Part shown: piece after piece, positions 1 to 12,000 of the stretch
Position numbering within the stretch: position 1 is the first letter of the stretch
How the letters are laid out: the number at the start of each line of letters is the position of its first letter
NCBI GenBank assembly: GCA_023238725.1
Contig: CM041553.1
Location: forward strand, 9,261,001 to 9,325,000
DNA from: Scortum barcoo
Taxonomy: Eukaryota > Chordata > Actinopteri > Centrarchiformes > Terapontidae
Length of the DNA stretch: 64,000 bases
Reading direction: 5' to 3'
Made by a program: the position numbers and the translations under genes
The notes under the pieces: generated by a model
The model's database searches: none
What the model saw: the letters and a program-made list of their open reading frames with translations, nothing else
Told to the model about the DNA's origin: nothing

Positions 1-56
1 GAAACTCCAGCAGGGTGAGCCGATAGGATCTGCTGTCGGGGAACTCAGCAGCTGTT
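1..56 (-). CDS. Possible coding exon cut by the left window edge
   Basis: On the minus strand a pyrimidine-rich stretch ends in TTGACAG just above position 56, a good splice acceptor. Two frames stay open to the edge. Entered after one carried base it reads E-QLLSSPTADPIGSPCWSF; the other frame reads TAAEFPDSRSYRLTLLEF. The first joins in phase to the candidate exon at 3507-3581. I do not recognise the protein. On the plus strand the same place has a donor-like AGG/GTGAGC at 14/15, so the strand is not settled. Confidence 0.25.
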
Positions 57-2021
57 CTGTCAACATATTATAGAGAGAAAGATTAAAGTGCAGCCACCAG
101 ACTGGTTATCCACAGACAGACACACACACACATACAGAGGCAAGAATCCAAAGACCATATATAGACACATAAACGCACACAAAAACCACACACACTAGGT
201 CACATATGAAGGCATGTGCACATCCACACAAACAAAGGATGTTTATTATCAAAGCGAAGTTGCGTTCCTGCACTTTATGTGTCTTTGTTGCTAATAAGGC
301 AGTATACGTGCAGACCTGATGATAATTTTCAGTATGGACTTTTATCAAGGACTGGATGTTGTAGATGATGTTTTGTGTGGCTGAAGACTGCGGTTCCTAT
401 AATCGTCACTCGTTTGTGGCTACAAAATCAGCTCAAGCTGTGACGAAGTAATGAGGCACATCATTAATTCGGGAAGCTCACTGGAGGCGCACTGGCTGAC
501 TTCAGCTTTTTCATTCATGCTTCACAATCATCGGCTCATTCACAGCTGTGTGGTTAGTGTAGAGTTCATGGCTAGTTTACAGCGTTCTTTGAATATTTGG
601 AGTTGGGCACAATTAAACAACCATCTATTAGTTGTCCTATTGATTTGAATAAGATTTTATGTTCATGCATGTTTTTCTCAGAGGGATTCTTCTCTCTGCA
701 AATTCCTTGCTACTGCTGGATCCTCTGAACAGAGAGCAACATCCTTTTCATCAAATCTAACTATATAACCATTTACAATTTACAATAAGATAACAATAGT
801 TTACTATTTTAATTTTAATCTGTCTAGGAGGCCATTTAGAAAATAATTCAATGGTTCAATAATGGTGTATTTAGACTTAAAGAAGTGTGTGTTTCAGGGC
901 ATGATTGACTCGATGACGTGTGTTAATACCAACAGTTTTAGTGTAAATCCAAGCTTCATAGACATCAAAGTGTCCATTTAGAAACCAGACACATAATGAG
1001 ATTGTAAACACATTCCTGACCTCAGAAACATTAATTGACTAAATAATCTCACCACAAGGTCCATTTAGTGGCTGTTCTGGAGTTTTCAGTTGCAACACAC
1101 AGAACAAGTTTGCTGTTGGAGTTTGGCTAAGAATGAAAAAACATAACAATCACTGTTTAATCCATTCATTCAACAATCATTCAAGCCCTTCCGTCTTTCA
1201 CACTCTTGAATAACAACTATTGGTCTGATAGCACTAGCATACCAAACACATTGCTTCATTAGGAAGTTGTGGCTTCTAAGACAATAGACATTTGAGAGAG
1301 AGGTTAAGTGAAGCTTTCCTCCATCCGTATTACATCTCAATAGAAATACTCTTGCACACCTGTTTTCATACATGTTCAGACAGCATCGCAGTGAAATTGG
1401 ACTGTCCAGTTTTTGAGAAGTGAGGAATAAACATGGTTGTTGCTCAGTTCATTCTAACTCTGTCTCTGGCTGAACAAATCTCTAAAAAGCCGTGCTTCTC
1501 ATGGGATGTGCTGCTTCCTGATGGTTTCCTTTATGATGAACTGCTGTAAAAATACAGATATAATAGAATACCATATCATTAAAATGACCAACCATAAATC
1601 AGCTAATGTTTTGAATGGGAGCCTTGTATATTTAGACTGTAGAAACAAGAAAGAATAATGTGACAAAACTGATTCCATTAAAGCTAAGAGGTCTTGAACT
1701 TCAAAATAAGCCCTCGTAATAAATATTAAGACTCAAAGACATAATCGTGCTGCATTTTGGTGTAAACACTCCCCTTTTAATACAACTGTTTATCTCATTC
1801 ACATCTAATACAATAAATATTTTCATGCTGGGCTCCAAGTTGAGTTCCATTTTGAGACTAAAAATTGGCTGATACTCAAACCAATTTTGGCCACTCAGCT
1901 TTTTACTGGAGACCCATTAACTGGTATTATGAGTTCCCTCCTCTCAGTATGGCCAATTTATGACCCGTCTGTGAAAACATGACAGGACTTTCTCTCTCTC
2001 CTTCTTCTTCTTCTTCTCTAG
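57..2021. other. Non-coding, AT-rich stretch, intron-like
   Basis: No convincing exon, RNA gene or repeat family seen. It begins with short CA-rich runs (about 118-200) and continues as ordinary AT-rich sequence with frequent stops in all frames. If the left-edge exon candidates are real, this is intron. Confidence 0.5.
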
Positions 2022-2068
2022 ACGGAGGGATAACAAGACGAGAGCTCTACCCACCCATTGAAGTCTCT
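2022..2068 (+). CDS. Weak candidate exon on the plus strand
   Basis: A very strong polypyrimidine tract (1990-2019, CT and CTT repeats) ends in CTAG directly before 2022, and GTAAGA follows at 2069. The only open frame reads GGITRRELYPPIEVS with one carried base in and none out. The acceptor could simply be a CTT microsatellite that happens to end in AG, and I found no phase-compatible next exon. Product unknown. Confidence 0.15.
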
Positions 2069-3471
2069 GTAAGATGGTTCCCAGATGGAAGAGAGTTATA
2101 AATCCTCACACTAAATGTGAAGTGACAGATCAAAGTCCACATGTCGCTTTCCTCTGAAACAATGGCACAGGTCGGTCATAGGTTTCTTCTTGATCCCTGT
2201 GCTGAAAAATACAATTCTCTCACACCCGAAGGAAGTAAAACATGACACACATTACAGAAGAATTTTTCTTGCAGATGCTCACAGTGTAAATTTGATACTC
2301 TCCCAGTGAACACACATCTAACGGAGCTGCATGTCTATATCTTAAAACACACTGACAACTCTCACAAGATAATGTATGAAATGAGCATGACACTTTGTCA
2401 CTCCGTCTACAGCTCACTTAGAAATCTGTATTTATTCACAGCGAGTCAGTGAGCATCCTGTGGAGGTTTAACATCTGATATCAGTTTTTTGAGCGGACAC
2501 TCAAAATTTCCCACGCTACTGAGACAGAAAATAGCAGTATAGTATGTTATACATCTCTTTACCCTTGACAGAAATAGCATAAAATGCAACACCTTAACTA
2601 GTTTGTCAAGTGCATCACAGAGCATCAGTGCATGCAATTTTAGCAAAAAAAAGCCAGTAATGTAGAAGAAGTGTGAGTTCATTTTTGAGTGTTTCTTCAT
2701 CTGAAATGGACATAAAATGAATCCTGATGTACCTTTTATCTTAGACTATCTGCAGGTATTTAATAAAAAACAACATTTTGGACTACTTTCAGCTGTGTAT
2801 TAAAACACATTTAATTCTCTACTTAGTCTATATTTATATATCCAATATAATCAGGGAATTCCAAATGCTCTTGGCTTAGTATTGATAATCTGAATCTTTA
2901 TATCCCTCATTTTTGGTGCACACAACTCAAATGAGGTGCAAGAAATGCAGCATAAAAAAGCTTTAAGAGAGTTTGGTCCTTCAAAGCTTTATCTCTGGAG
3001 ACGCTAGATTGGTCCACTATTGAGCCATGAAAGGAACACACAAAAAGAAAAAAAAAGCCCTTAAGTGTTTTACAGCTCAGCCACCCATAATGATCTTTCC
3101 TTTAGAAATCAATGAGAGTAAAGGCTCAAGTTACTCTTGGCAGACGAGCAGACGTTAATACTGCTGGACTGTTTATATTGATCAGACGCTCATCTGTGCC
3201 TCCTTTAAGGAGCTGATCCTCTTGTGTATGAAAAAATAAGGGATGGATATGTGGACGTGAACAGACATGGCTCATATGGAGAGATACACACACTTAACAT
3301 GCACTCAAACACACACACACACACACATATAAATTCCATCCTCCTCTCTCACCTCTCAGTGCACCTAACACCCATCTTGAAAGATGGAGATGGACTGGTC
3401 GCGGTGTAAGGTCTCAGTGAGTTGTGTTTGAAGTGTGCGTGGGGGGTTGTCTGGCTGTGTCATTGTCCACT
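2069..3471. other. Non-coding stretch with small CA repeat
   Basis: Nothing recognisable as a gene. It contains a short CA microsatellite at about 3308-3327. A cryptic acceptor at 3358 is discussed among the rejected items. Confidence 0.5.

Positions 3472-3499
<28 letters not shown>
3472..3499 (+). repeat. (CA)n microsatellite, about 14 units
   Basis: Uninterrupted CA dinucleotides. On the minus strand this is a GT run lying 8 bp downstream of the donor of the candidate exon at 3507-3581, and it is complementary to the GT repeat at 3665-3697. Confidence 0.97.
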
Positions 3500-3502
<3 letters not shown>

Positions 3503-3506
3503 TGAC

Positions 3507-3581
3507 CTTCAATGCCAGGCCCGGGGCCGAAGACCCTGCTGAATGGAGGAGCAGATGGTTGAGAGGTGGCTTCAATGGAAA
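3507..3581 (-). CDS. Candidate internal coding exon, unidentified protein
   Basis: The minus strand shows a long pyrimidine tract (about 3582-3640) ending in TTTCTCAG, a 75-nt segment, then AAG/GTCAGA as donor. With two bases completing a codon it reads SIEATSQPSAPPFSRVFG followed by PGPGIE; a second frame is also open. The phase fits the candidate exons at 4834-4900 (before it) and 1-56 (after it). The proline- and serine-rich content suggests a linker region rather than a folded domain. I cannot name the gene. The exon is flanked by complementary CA and GT microsatellites. Confidence 0.3.
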
Positions 3582-3664
3582 CTGAGAAAGAAAAGAAAAA
3601 CAGTGTAAGAAAAAGAAGAAAAGATGGATGGATGAAATTAAAGATGCCTGAAGAGACCAGGCAG

Positions 3665-3697
3665 GTGTGTGTGTGTATGTGTGTGTGTGTGTGTGTG
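3665..3697 (+). repeat. Interrupted (GT)n microsatellite
   Basis: About 16 GT units with a single A interruption. It sits upstream (in minus-strand sense) of the candidate exon at 3507-3581 and is complementary to the CA run at 3472-3499. Confidence 0.95.
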
Positions 3698-4833
3698 CAT
3701 ATGTGCCAGTGAATGTGAATGTGTGCAGGTTTGTAGTGTATAGTATATATAGTATATCTGTGTCTCATTCTGTATGTTTCTGTGCAGCAAAAGGCAATAA
3801 AAGCTTTATAAATGAAACTTTATACAACAGTGTTTATGCAGCATGCATGGACTCCCAGATTTGCTGCAGGCCACACACAAGCCTCAACCAGATCCCTACA
3901 GGGGAATACTGTGTAACACATCTGCCTCTGTGGTCAGCATTGCTTATCAGATTCAGGGCACAAAACTTGAGTGTCCACACCCAGAGTTTCATCCATTGAT
4001 TATCTACAGCTGTTACTCCACAAAAAATGAGTTTTTTTTCCCTCATGAGTGACCGTGCTCAGCATCAGGTTCTGTCTATAGCTGAGTAGATTTGAAATTT
4101 AGTAACCTGCATGCCCAGAAAATCTACATATTGCCACACAAATGCGACCTTATTGACACTGTGCTTTCTGGAAATCAAGCCCTGTTTCCCTGCAAGAGAC
4201 AAACAACATATGGGCAGATCAACAGAAAAATGTCAGCAGGCCACAGGAGAGGTATTTTCAAACCCTCTGAATCTTTTCCGTAATAATGTTTCATGTCAAA
4301 AAGGACATAATGACCATTCCCTTGCCTCATCTTTGTTCCTGTGCTCAGCAGCTTCTATAAACAGACCCCCAAACCGAGTTTCCATTAGATTTGTGAACGT
4401 TAAGCCCCAGAGTGCAGAGCTATGCCTCAGATGATAAAATGTGCCTAAAATAGTGACCAGCGCTGACCTTGGATCTGCCTATTGGTACAAATTTTCCATG
4501 GCTTTGGCAATACTCTGGGAAAATGGGTTCCCAGAATTTAAAGCTAAAAACCACGTCTGCAGCAAGTTAGTGAGGTTGATGATGAACTTGAATAATGTGC
4601 TGCTTGGCTTATTATTATTTTTAAGTAATGTGCAAAGACTGAGCTTCACTGAGACTAAAAAGGTGTCAGTACCAGAGAAAACACAATGAAGGTTACAGTG
4701 ACCTAGTCCTTTTTTTCAGCAATAAATGCTGTGTATTCTCAGAGACAATGTGTTTGCAGCCATGTTCCCAGTGTACAGTTTCACTATACTGCCTGGTGCA
4801 GACATTGTTTATGTACCTTTGAGGATCCCTCAC

Positions 4834-4900
4834 CATTTACAGGAGCTTTTGTACCACCTCTAACAGATTCATCACAACGGGGGAAGTAGTGTTGGGGAAG
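4834..4900 (-). CDS. Candidate coding exon, unidentified protein
   Basis: On the minus strand a C/T-rich tract (4901-4945) ending in CTGCAG precedes a 67-nt segment followed by the donor AATG/GTGAGG. Only one frame is open: LPQHYFPRCDESVRGGTKAP then VN plus one carried base. That carried base joins in phase to the candidate exon at 3507-3581, giving APVN-V-SIEATSQ. No family recognised. This is the best supported of the left-edge candidates but rests on splice signals alone. Confidence 0.3.
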
Positions 4901-4981
4901 CTGCAGGACAGAAAGAACGGGAAGAAGAGGAGAGGGGGACACCTGGTTTGTTTTCACATCTTTGACTAAATCAACACTCAC

Positions 4982-5008
4982 CCTGTGGGATCGGACATCT
5001 GTTGACAG
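4982..5008 (-). CDS. Very weak 27-nt exon candidate
   Basis: Minus strand: a C/T tract (about 5028-5060), AG, then 27 nt reading LSTDVRSHR, ending at the strong donor AGG/GTGAGT. It is phase-compatible with the candidate exon at 4834-4900 and would leave an intron of about 80 bp, a normal size in fish. An alternative acceptor nearer the donor would give a start codon (MSDPT) in a frame that does not fit. Confidence 0.15.
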
Positions 5009-6439
5009 CTCAAGTCACCGTGGCGCAGGTTGAGGTTATGGGGGAGAGGAGCAAGAAGGGCTGATGTGCATGTGCGAGTGTGTGTGTGTGTGTGTATGGT
5101 TGTGCTGTATGCTATGCATGCTTCTTACTCATACAAGATCTCAACTTGAGGTCACAAAGTCCTTTAATCAGTTTACATTATTGAGAGCAGGATATCAGTG
5201 CAGCAACTCACAGTGATACCATGGCAAAGTGGAGGACCAGGTCACCAACATGAACATTTACAGAAGTCAGGCTAATTGGGGGATGAGATGTGCAGCCTCC
5301 AAAACAAACACGCCGGGAAACACTTGACAAGTTTCAAGATCTTCTTGTCAACATGTCAGCTGCGTGTTGACGAGGCTTTCTCCACCATCTGAAAACAGTC
5401 GGAAGCATCAGTGAATCACTAAACTGTTTACTGTTGGGATGGAGAGCAGAGAGCGGTTGGTGTGTAGATTTGCGTGTGTGCTGAAATGCGCGCCTACGTG
5501 CTGCTGCATGTATGCACAGGCGCATGTGACGAGAGGAGAATCTGGGAGATATTATCACCACTCAGCTCTGCCCACAATCAGGAGGCACTTAGCCGCGTGA
5601 GACAATCGCTGCAGGGTTCGCAAGGTCACCGCATGAACCGTGCAGCAGCAAACAAAAGGAGAGCACGTCGGGGGTTAACACGGGAGCCGGTAGCACCGAA
5701 GACACCACTTACACAGATGCCCGGTGACTGGAAAAAGAAAATAGCTGCCTGGATTACACGGTCCAGCTGAAAGTGTGTTTGTACTGTGGGCGTCAAACGT
5801 CCTCTTGTTGTTTCAGGATCCATAAGTTTGAGCTTTTTGCCTGTCAATTTATTTACACCAGTTGACAGCGGCAGGGTGGGAATCAAATTGTGGTCTATTT
5901 TAAATCATAAACTACATTTTCCATTGCATCTGGCCGCTGCCTGACCTGTTTACTCATCAAGAGCAGACCATTTCTTTCCACTCAGAGTGCAGTTGAACAA
6001 TCTTCCCATTAAGTAAAATTCACATACAGTAAAATGACCAACAAGTGACTGCTTGACAGCAAGTGTTTGCTTGCCAATAGTGGCTCTTCTTAGACAATGT
6101 AATCAGCTGATGAAACTCTCTCCTGAATGTACATTTATGTATCATTTTGTTTTGCCCATCATGTTTTGAGGGAAACATGATTGCTGCCAGGATTATGGTC
6201 AGAGAGATTGTTTTTTTCTTGGAAATGAAGTGCTACACTCTTGTACTGCACAGAAGATGTAGGGACCACAGACCACAGCGTTTCCCCTACGGCTTGAGCC
6301 GCCAAAACATAACTGTAAAAGGTTTACAGTAACAATGCTTTAGTCACCATATGAGTGGATATTGGAGAAAAATAAATGAAATTTGTTTTTTATGGGACGT
6401 ACATTAGTATCATTCAGTATCATCAACATTTACTGACAT
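5009..6439. other. No gene recognised; short GT repeat and CpG-containing block
   Basis: A GT microsatellite lies at about 5078-5095. The part around 5440-5720 is richer in G+C and CpG than its surroundings, with overlapping open frames on both strands but no protein I recognise. A possible 15-nt microexon on the minus strand (5713-5727) is listed as a finding. Confidence 0.4.
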
Positions 6440-6590
6440 GGCAGAAGATTAATAATGCTTCTGCATCATGCTGATCATGCCTTCATGCTGTACATAGGCA
6501 GAACTGCTTAGTCTTTAGCTAAATGCTAACATGCTCACAATGACGATGCTAACATGCTGATGTTTATCAGGTATGAAGTTTGGATTTATT
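6440..6590 (-). repeat. Fragment of a dispersed teleost repeat (GCTAACATGCT type)
   Basis: Shows the alternating GCTAACATGC / CATGCTGAT words typical of a common fish repeat whose other parts I also see at 33.89-34.62 kb. Family and exact ends cannot be settled without a repeat library. Confidence 0.45.
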
Positions 6591-7019
6591 TATCTATATA
6601 TAAGGATCACATTTTAATGACCACTTTTTAAGTGTACATCCAGCTGTAGTAGAAATATTTCACTCATATTCACAAACCTAATGATGGCGCTAGAGAAACA
6701 GTTAGAGGATCACAGAAGTCAGTAGGATTCAACCTCTGGGGATGATCAATGTCTTTTTCATGTCAGTCCATCAAAAAGTCAATATTTTAGTCTGGACCAA
6801 AGTGGTGGGCCCACAAACAGACCAACATTGCCATCCACAGAGACATGCAGCTGGCACGGCTACAAAGGAATCCAAACAGCATTACGTTCCCTTCACAACG
6901 GATTTTCTCTTTCACTTTGTAGTGTTTAAACATAATTTCTGGGAGACAGGGTACAGAGTAATGATCCTTAAGGCAGAGTTGCTGGGTTTAAACAAGTATC
7001 AGCAAACATCTGTCCTGCT

Positions 7020-7162
7020 GAAGTGTCCCTGAGCAAGACCCTGCATCCCCTCCAGCTCCAGAGCTGCTGCAGCATAGTCGAACCTGTGGTCTGATCGCTC
7101 TGAATAGGAGCAAGTAAAAGAAGAATTAGCCTTCAGGGATCAATAAAGTAACACCCTGTTAC
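7020..7162 (+). repeat. 5'-truncated SINE copy
   Basis: Begins with a degenerate form of the teleost SINE body (CCTGAGCAAGACCCTGCA) and ends in the characteristic tail TTCAGGGATCAATAAAGTAA. The same tail type ends the fuller SINE at 54,757-55,069. Confidence 0.6.
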
Positions 7163-8439
7163 TGACACCAGGAAAAATGTCAAAATTGTCAGATAAAGAA
7201 AGAACAGAATTAAACATGAATTAATTTACTTTGACATTTTACTTAAGAAGCAACACTCAGTAAGTGCGACTGTAAAAGTACATACAATTTCTCGTTTACC
7301 CAGACTGTAAGAAGAAAAGCATTGAGGTGTGACGGCCAAAGGCGCACTGCCCGGACAACAACTGTAACTAAATATTCCTGGGACCTCCTGTGTGATGTGT
7401 CAGATAGAGAAATGCTTGGAAATGGAATAAGAGAAAGACAAGCCTAACATATGAATGTAACAGATTGTTTTATTAGGATGAAGAGTATTCAAGCATATAG
7501 AGGGCCAAGATATGGGAGAGTGTAGTGTGACTCAGGAGGAACTGGGAGGTATGAAATGTAATATATCGTATATAGTTTCCAACATTTATAAAACACAAAC
7601 GTCTTCACTTATCCATTTTGAAAATCCTTTTTAATCTTGCTCACCCTGCAGGCACAGTGGCCCAGGTAATCAGTATTGTGCATCTTTGCGGCCTCCTTGA
7701 TTAGGCTGAATTTGGGTCCCAGTGCTGGTCTCAGCAGTTACATCATGGTCCAAAGATCAACCTGGGCTTAGATCTCAACTCCACTTCATCACTGTCAGAG
7801 TCGGCTCTGTATCTGTATCTGTATTCATGCGTGCCCTCAGATGCACTTCAGACCTTGCAGGAGGTGCACAAGAACTTCTGTGGGGACATGTGCTCACTTT
7901 CAAATAAAACATGTTTGAAACACACACTAAAAAACACCCAAACACTAAAAGCTGGCATTTGGAACTTCACTAATGTACAATTAGAGGCAGTCACAATAAA
8001 ATGAGCTGGTTTGAAAAATAAAAGAACTCCTTTTAAAGAATGAGTTCCTCTAGTCTTCCTTTAGTTTAAAACATGTAGCTGCTTTAGTTTCATATTCTGC
8101 TCGTGTTGAATCCTTTGAAAAAGCGGGAAGGAATACAGAAGTAGACTGAATGATGGTTAGTGTGTGTTTTTGTCTGGTAACAGTAAGGACAACAGTGAAA
8201 GCACCAACATGAAAAAAAAGAATGCAGACAAAAAACAAATTAAAAATAAAAATTCGATTGGAAATACCATAAAACAACTATGAGCTCATGATATGAGTAT
8301 GTGCAAATGTTGCTGAGAAAATTGGAAATAAATCTTTAAAAGCCTCAAAAAAATGGAAATCCTTTGTTAAATACGAGTACTTAAAACTGTGTGTCCCTAA
8401 AGGCCTGAAACACACATGCACACACACTCCGTCTGGTCT

Positions 8440-8880
8440 GCGTTATGACCAAATCATCCATGCATCATAAACTTTGACTCCTTCCTAACGACAAACCCCA
8501 TAAAAGAAATCACCTCTGAGAAAATAAGCGTCAAAAGGCTTTTTTCCCAAACAAATCAGCAGCATTAGCCTCCAATGAGCTGTTACCCAAGTTTACACCC
8601 AAGCACCAGCCTTCTGCTAATTTACGTTTTTCCACCCGACTCAGCCAAGCTGAACAGGTTAGTAAAGCCAAACAGCAGGACCTGCTGCCCAGGTGGAGAG
8701 CTGAGCACATCCGTCCACAGCAGGCGGAGCCCAGACTGAATTATGGAAGGAAAGGGAGCTCGGCAGGGCGCCAGGACTCGCTTTACTGTTTATTTACACT
8801 CCTGTTTAATGAGCTTTATGATTCATAAGCCGCTGCTAACAGCCTATATGGGACCAAATATTTATGTAAGCTAGACCTCT
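8440..8880. other. Possible conserved non-coding element
   Basis: Less repetitive and less AT-rich than its neighbourhood, with several homeobox- and forkhead-like words such as TGTTTATTTAC and TTTATGATTCATAAG close together and no coding frame. This profile is typical of vertebrate developmental enhancers, but conservation itself cannot be seen in one sequence. Confidence 0.25.
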
Positions 8881-8909
8881 GGTCACTAGCGTTGTAAGCG
8901 AAAACTCAC

Positions 8910-8910
<1 letters not shown>

Positions 8911-8943
<33 letters not shown>
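8911..8943 (+). repeat. (AC)n microsatellite, about 16 units
   Basis: Uninterrupted AC dinucleotides. An interrupted GT repeat follows at about 9065-9094, so the two are complementary and could pair across about 120 bp. Confidence 0.97.
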
Positions 8944-8945
<2 letters not shown>

Positions 8946-9064
8946 GATCTGTTTTTCACTCTGTCCAGGGGCTATTTCTCATCATGAGCACGTGGCCCCA
9001 AAACACCTCAAAGGAGACAACTGAGATTAGCTACTGATGAATGGCTAAAACACAAGTCTGCGTG

Positions 9065-9094
9065 GTGTGTGTGTGTATGTGTGTTTGTGTGTGA
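9065..9094 (+). repeat. Interrupted (GT)n microsatellite
   Basis: GT units with A and T interruptions. It explains the long but meaningless open frames on the minus strand here. Confidence 0.9.
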
Positions 9095-12000
9095 GTGTCT
9101 GTGAGAGAGTGAATAAGAGTTTGAAGCAGGACTGGATAGAAAAAGGGGGCAGAACAAAGAGAAGGGGAACAAAACGACTGCGCTGTGACGACATAAGAAG
9201 GATGAACAGCTCGGGCTGAACTCCTCAGAGGAGAAAGAGAGAGTGACAGAGCGATGCAGTGACAGAGTGATGGTGCTGCTGTCTTCACTGGTGGCTGCAG
9301 ATGATTAGCTGACGAAGCTCTGGTGCTCTGCTTCCAATTACCACCCAATTCTTTCCTCCGGACCTGACTGGTGTACAGGAAGATGACTAAGGAAAGGGCC
9401 GATTTAGTGATTTTTGGGGACCCAGCAAACTTGGGCTGTGCCTCATTTTTGTATGGGAGCACTCAGATCTTTTAATTAAAGAGGCTATAATTAATGTGAA
9501 AACAATGTAACAAAATGTGAATCTACTAATATAAATTCAGTTATTCATTATCTGAATCTGCAGCTACTTTTAGTTTTACAAAGCTTCTGCTGTTAAGAAA
9601 GTCGTGGTTAACAGCTGTATGTCCTAAAATACCCCCTCAGTTACCTTCACCACATTTCACTCTGAGTCACAAAAGGAAAGGTGGTGTGAATTTGATATGA
9701 CAGCGTCTTCTCTACTTCTCTTCCATTTCTGGTCAGCACAGTAAATTTCACTACCAGTGTATATAGTACTACCAGAGTATATAGTACTAAATGACGACTA
9801 CTGGCTCACTCTATAAACATCAGCTGTAGCATGGCAGTAAGGTAATGACAGCCCACCACAGCTTCAGACATGTGGAAAGCTACGCTGAAGTCGGTCATCT
9901 TACACGCAGCCTCAGACCTGCATGTATCAGGCCATTCAGTGCTGCAGCCAACTGCAAGTTCAAGGTCATTAATGGATTTAAGAGCAAGTCCCACAGTTAA
10001 AAGGCTCAATAACGTGCATTTAAAATTACAAAATGTATTTATTCGTTCCAGTGGACGTGCACTGTTGAGAACTTGCTAACTAAAAGGGGAAGTCATCCAA
10101 CATCATCAAGGATATTTTCTTGATGAATTTCATAGTACCATTTTCTGCTGTGACAGGGTCTTAATAATAGACCCTAATAGTTATAATGGATGAAAGCTTC
10201 AGCGCCCTTTAAGAACAACAGACATTTATAAAAACTCTCTTTGTTATCTATCTTTGTTATCTAATCCATGAAATTGTTGTATCATGCCCACGTTACATAC
10301 ATTCCTCTTTATCATGTTCAAGCACTTGTTTCTTCTTTTTGATTAAATGATGTGATGAAATGAAAAGTGTTCTTTTGAGTTGGCATAAATAACCTTAAAG
10401 AGTTATCATTATATTATAGTTGTACTGTAAACAAGGGAGTGATAGAAAGTTATTTGTAGTGTGGAATGTGGACCGGTGTTGAACTGAGTGGCAGGTTTGG
10501 CTAATCTTCTCCAGACATGTCCTTTATAACCCTTTAGAGCCCTTTATAATCCCTTAATAACCTCTGACCAGATCCCCCTTTCTTACCTTAATCATGATGG
10601 CTGGGGTCAATCCACTTAGCACTAGTCTCTCCTCTATCACTTCCTTTTCACTTCCTCTTTCATCTGACCATCTCGAGGGCATAAAAACAAAACCCTTGCT
10701 TGTTTTCACTTATCACAAATCTGATCAAGTTGTTAAGTTTTTTTCCTCATAGAAAGCTCACTAAAGCATGATGATTGCCAAAATTAATTTTATCAGTTCA
10801 ACTTTTACAGTTGAAAAAAAGGTCATTTAAAGCTACCACCTGGATGTTGAAAAATCTCGAATGCTATTAAATGGGATCCTAAACACCCAAAAGCACCCAG
10901 AAATGTCACATTACACTATGCCCCTCTGTTTTTCACAAAACACTCGGACGTCTGTTTAATTCAGCCGCACATACCAATTCAAGACAAATGTGGCGATTCC
11001 TGCGGCGTAAACAGTAGATTTCTCTCTCTCTCCCATGTTTGCTTAAATCAGCAGAGGGGTTCAGTCATTAGCATTCAAATGCTGCTTTGGGATTATTAAA
11101 TTTATGCACCAGCTGCACTGGAGATGGATCCAGTACATCATGACAGAAATGGATGGTCAGTGTGGGTTTTTATGTGTCCAAAATGATTTATTTAATCTTC
11201 TTGCCGTGCCAGAATCATTTGTCTGTGATTAGCTTTCACTGAAAACACTCAGCTGCATCTTTAACTTGTCCAAGTTAGTTTACGGATCATTTGTAACATC
11301 AACAAAAGAGGTTTGACGTTGTACTAAAAGAGGGACAATAGTAAAGATTAGGCATGAGATTAATGTATTCTTAGAGTAAAAATGGTTGCATTTGGGACCT
11401 TCTTATTTTTAAGACATAGATGGAAAAACTGTGGATATTTTTTTAAAAGGATATCCAGTGTTTTGGAAATGAACTCTCCAAATACCTACGGTCAGAGAAA
11501 ACACCCCAGGCATACACTTCACACTTAAACACAGCATTTACACCCAACACAACTAATGTCTGCTAGCCTGGAGGAAGAAAACGTGCACCCAAACAAAAAC
11601 AGAATTAAACGTCTCAATCACTGTGTCAATCTGTTTGAGTTTAGACTCAGAGTGTTGGGAGTCTCGTCATGCCTCCATGTCTGGGGATTAAGGGGTTTGT
11701 TGGCATACAGGCTCTGTACTCCTATAGTCCTCTATACTCTCCTTTTTACACCTCAATAAAGGCCAGTTTGCTCGGAGCTCAAATCCCCCATCATGAGCCT
11801 CCTCGAACTTGCTCTCCAATCTCCACGATGACCACTTCGCTGCCAGTGTTCCTCCATGATAACTCAATAGACACACCTGCCAAGAAAAACTATAACCTTG
11901 CTCTGGGCAAAAAGTATGGAAATCAAGAAAAAAGCACATCGAATATAATATGTTGAACTATATTTGGTTATGCTAGGTAGGTAGTAAAGAAGAAAGTAGA

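Noticed and set aside
3359..3409. Plus-strand exon after CACCTCTCAG with donor GTAAGG
   Set aside because: Its open frames do not match the phase of the plus-strand candidate at 2022-2068, and no partner exon was found.
4982..4997. Start codon exon (MSDPT) with a strong donor
   Set aside because: Its phase would put a stop into the following candidate exon at 4834-4900.
7622..7674. 14-nt plus-strand microexon after CACCCTGCAG
   Set aside because: Good acceptor and GTAATC donor, but isolated, with no compatible neighbours on the plus strand.
9031..9462. 143-codon open frame on minus
   Set aside because: It runs through GT/CA repeats and reads as Ser/His/Thr-rich low complexity with no splice or family support.
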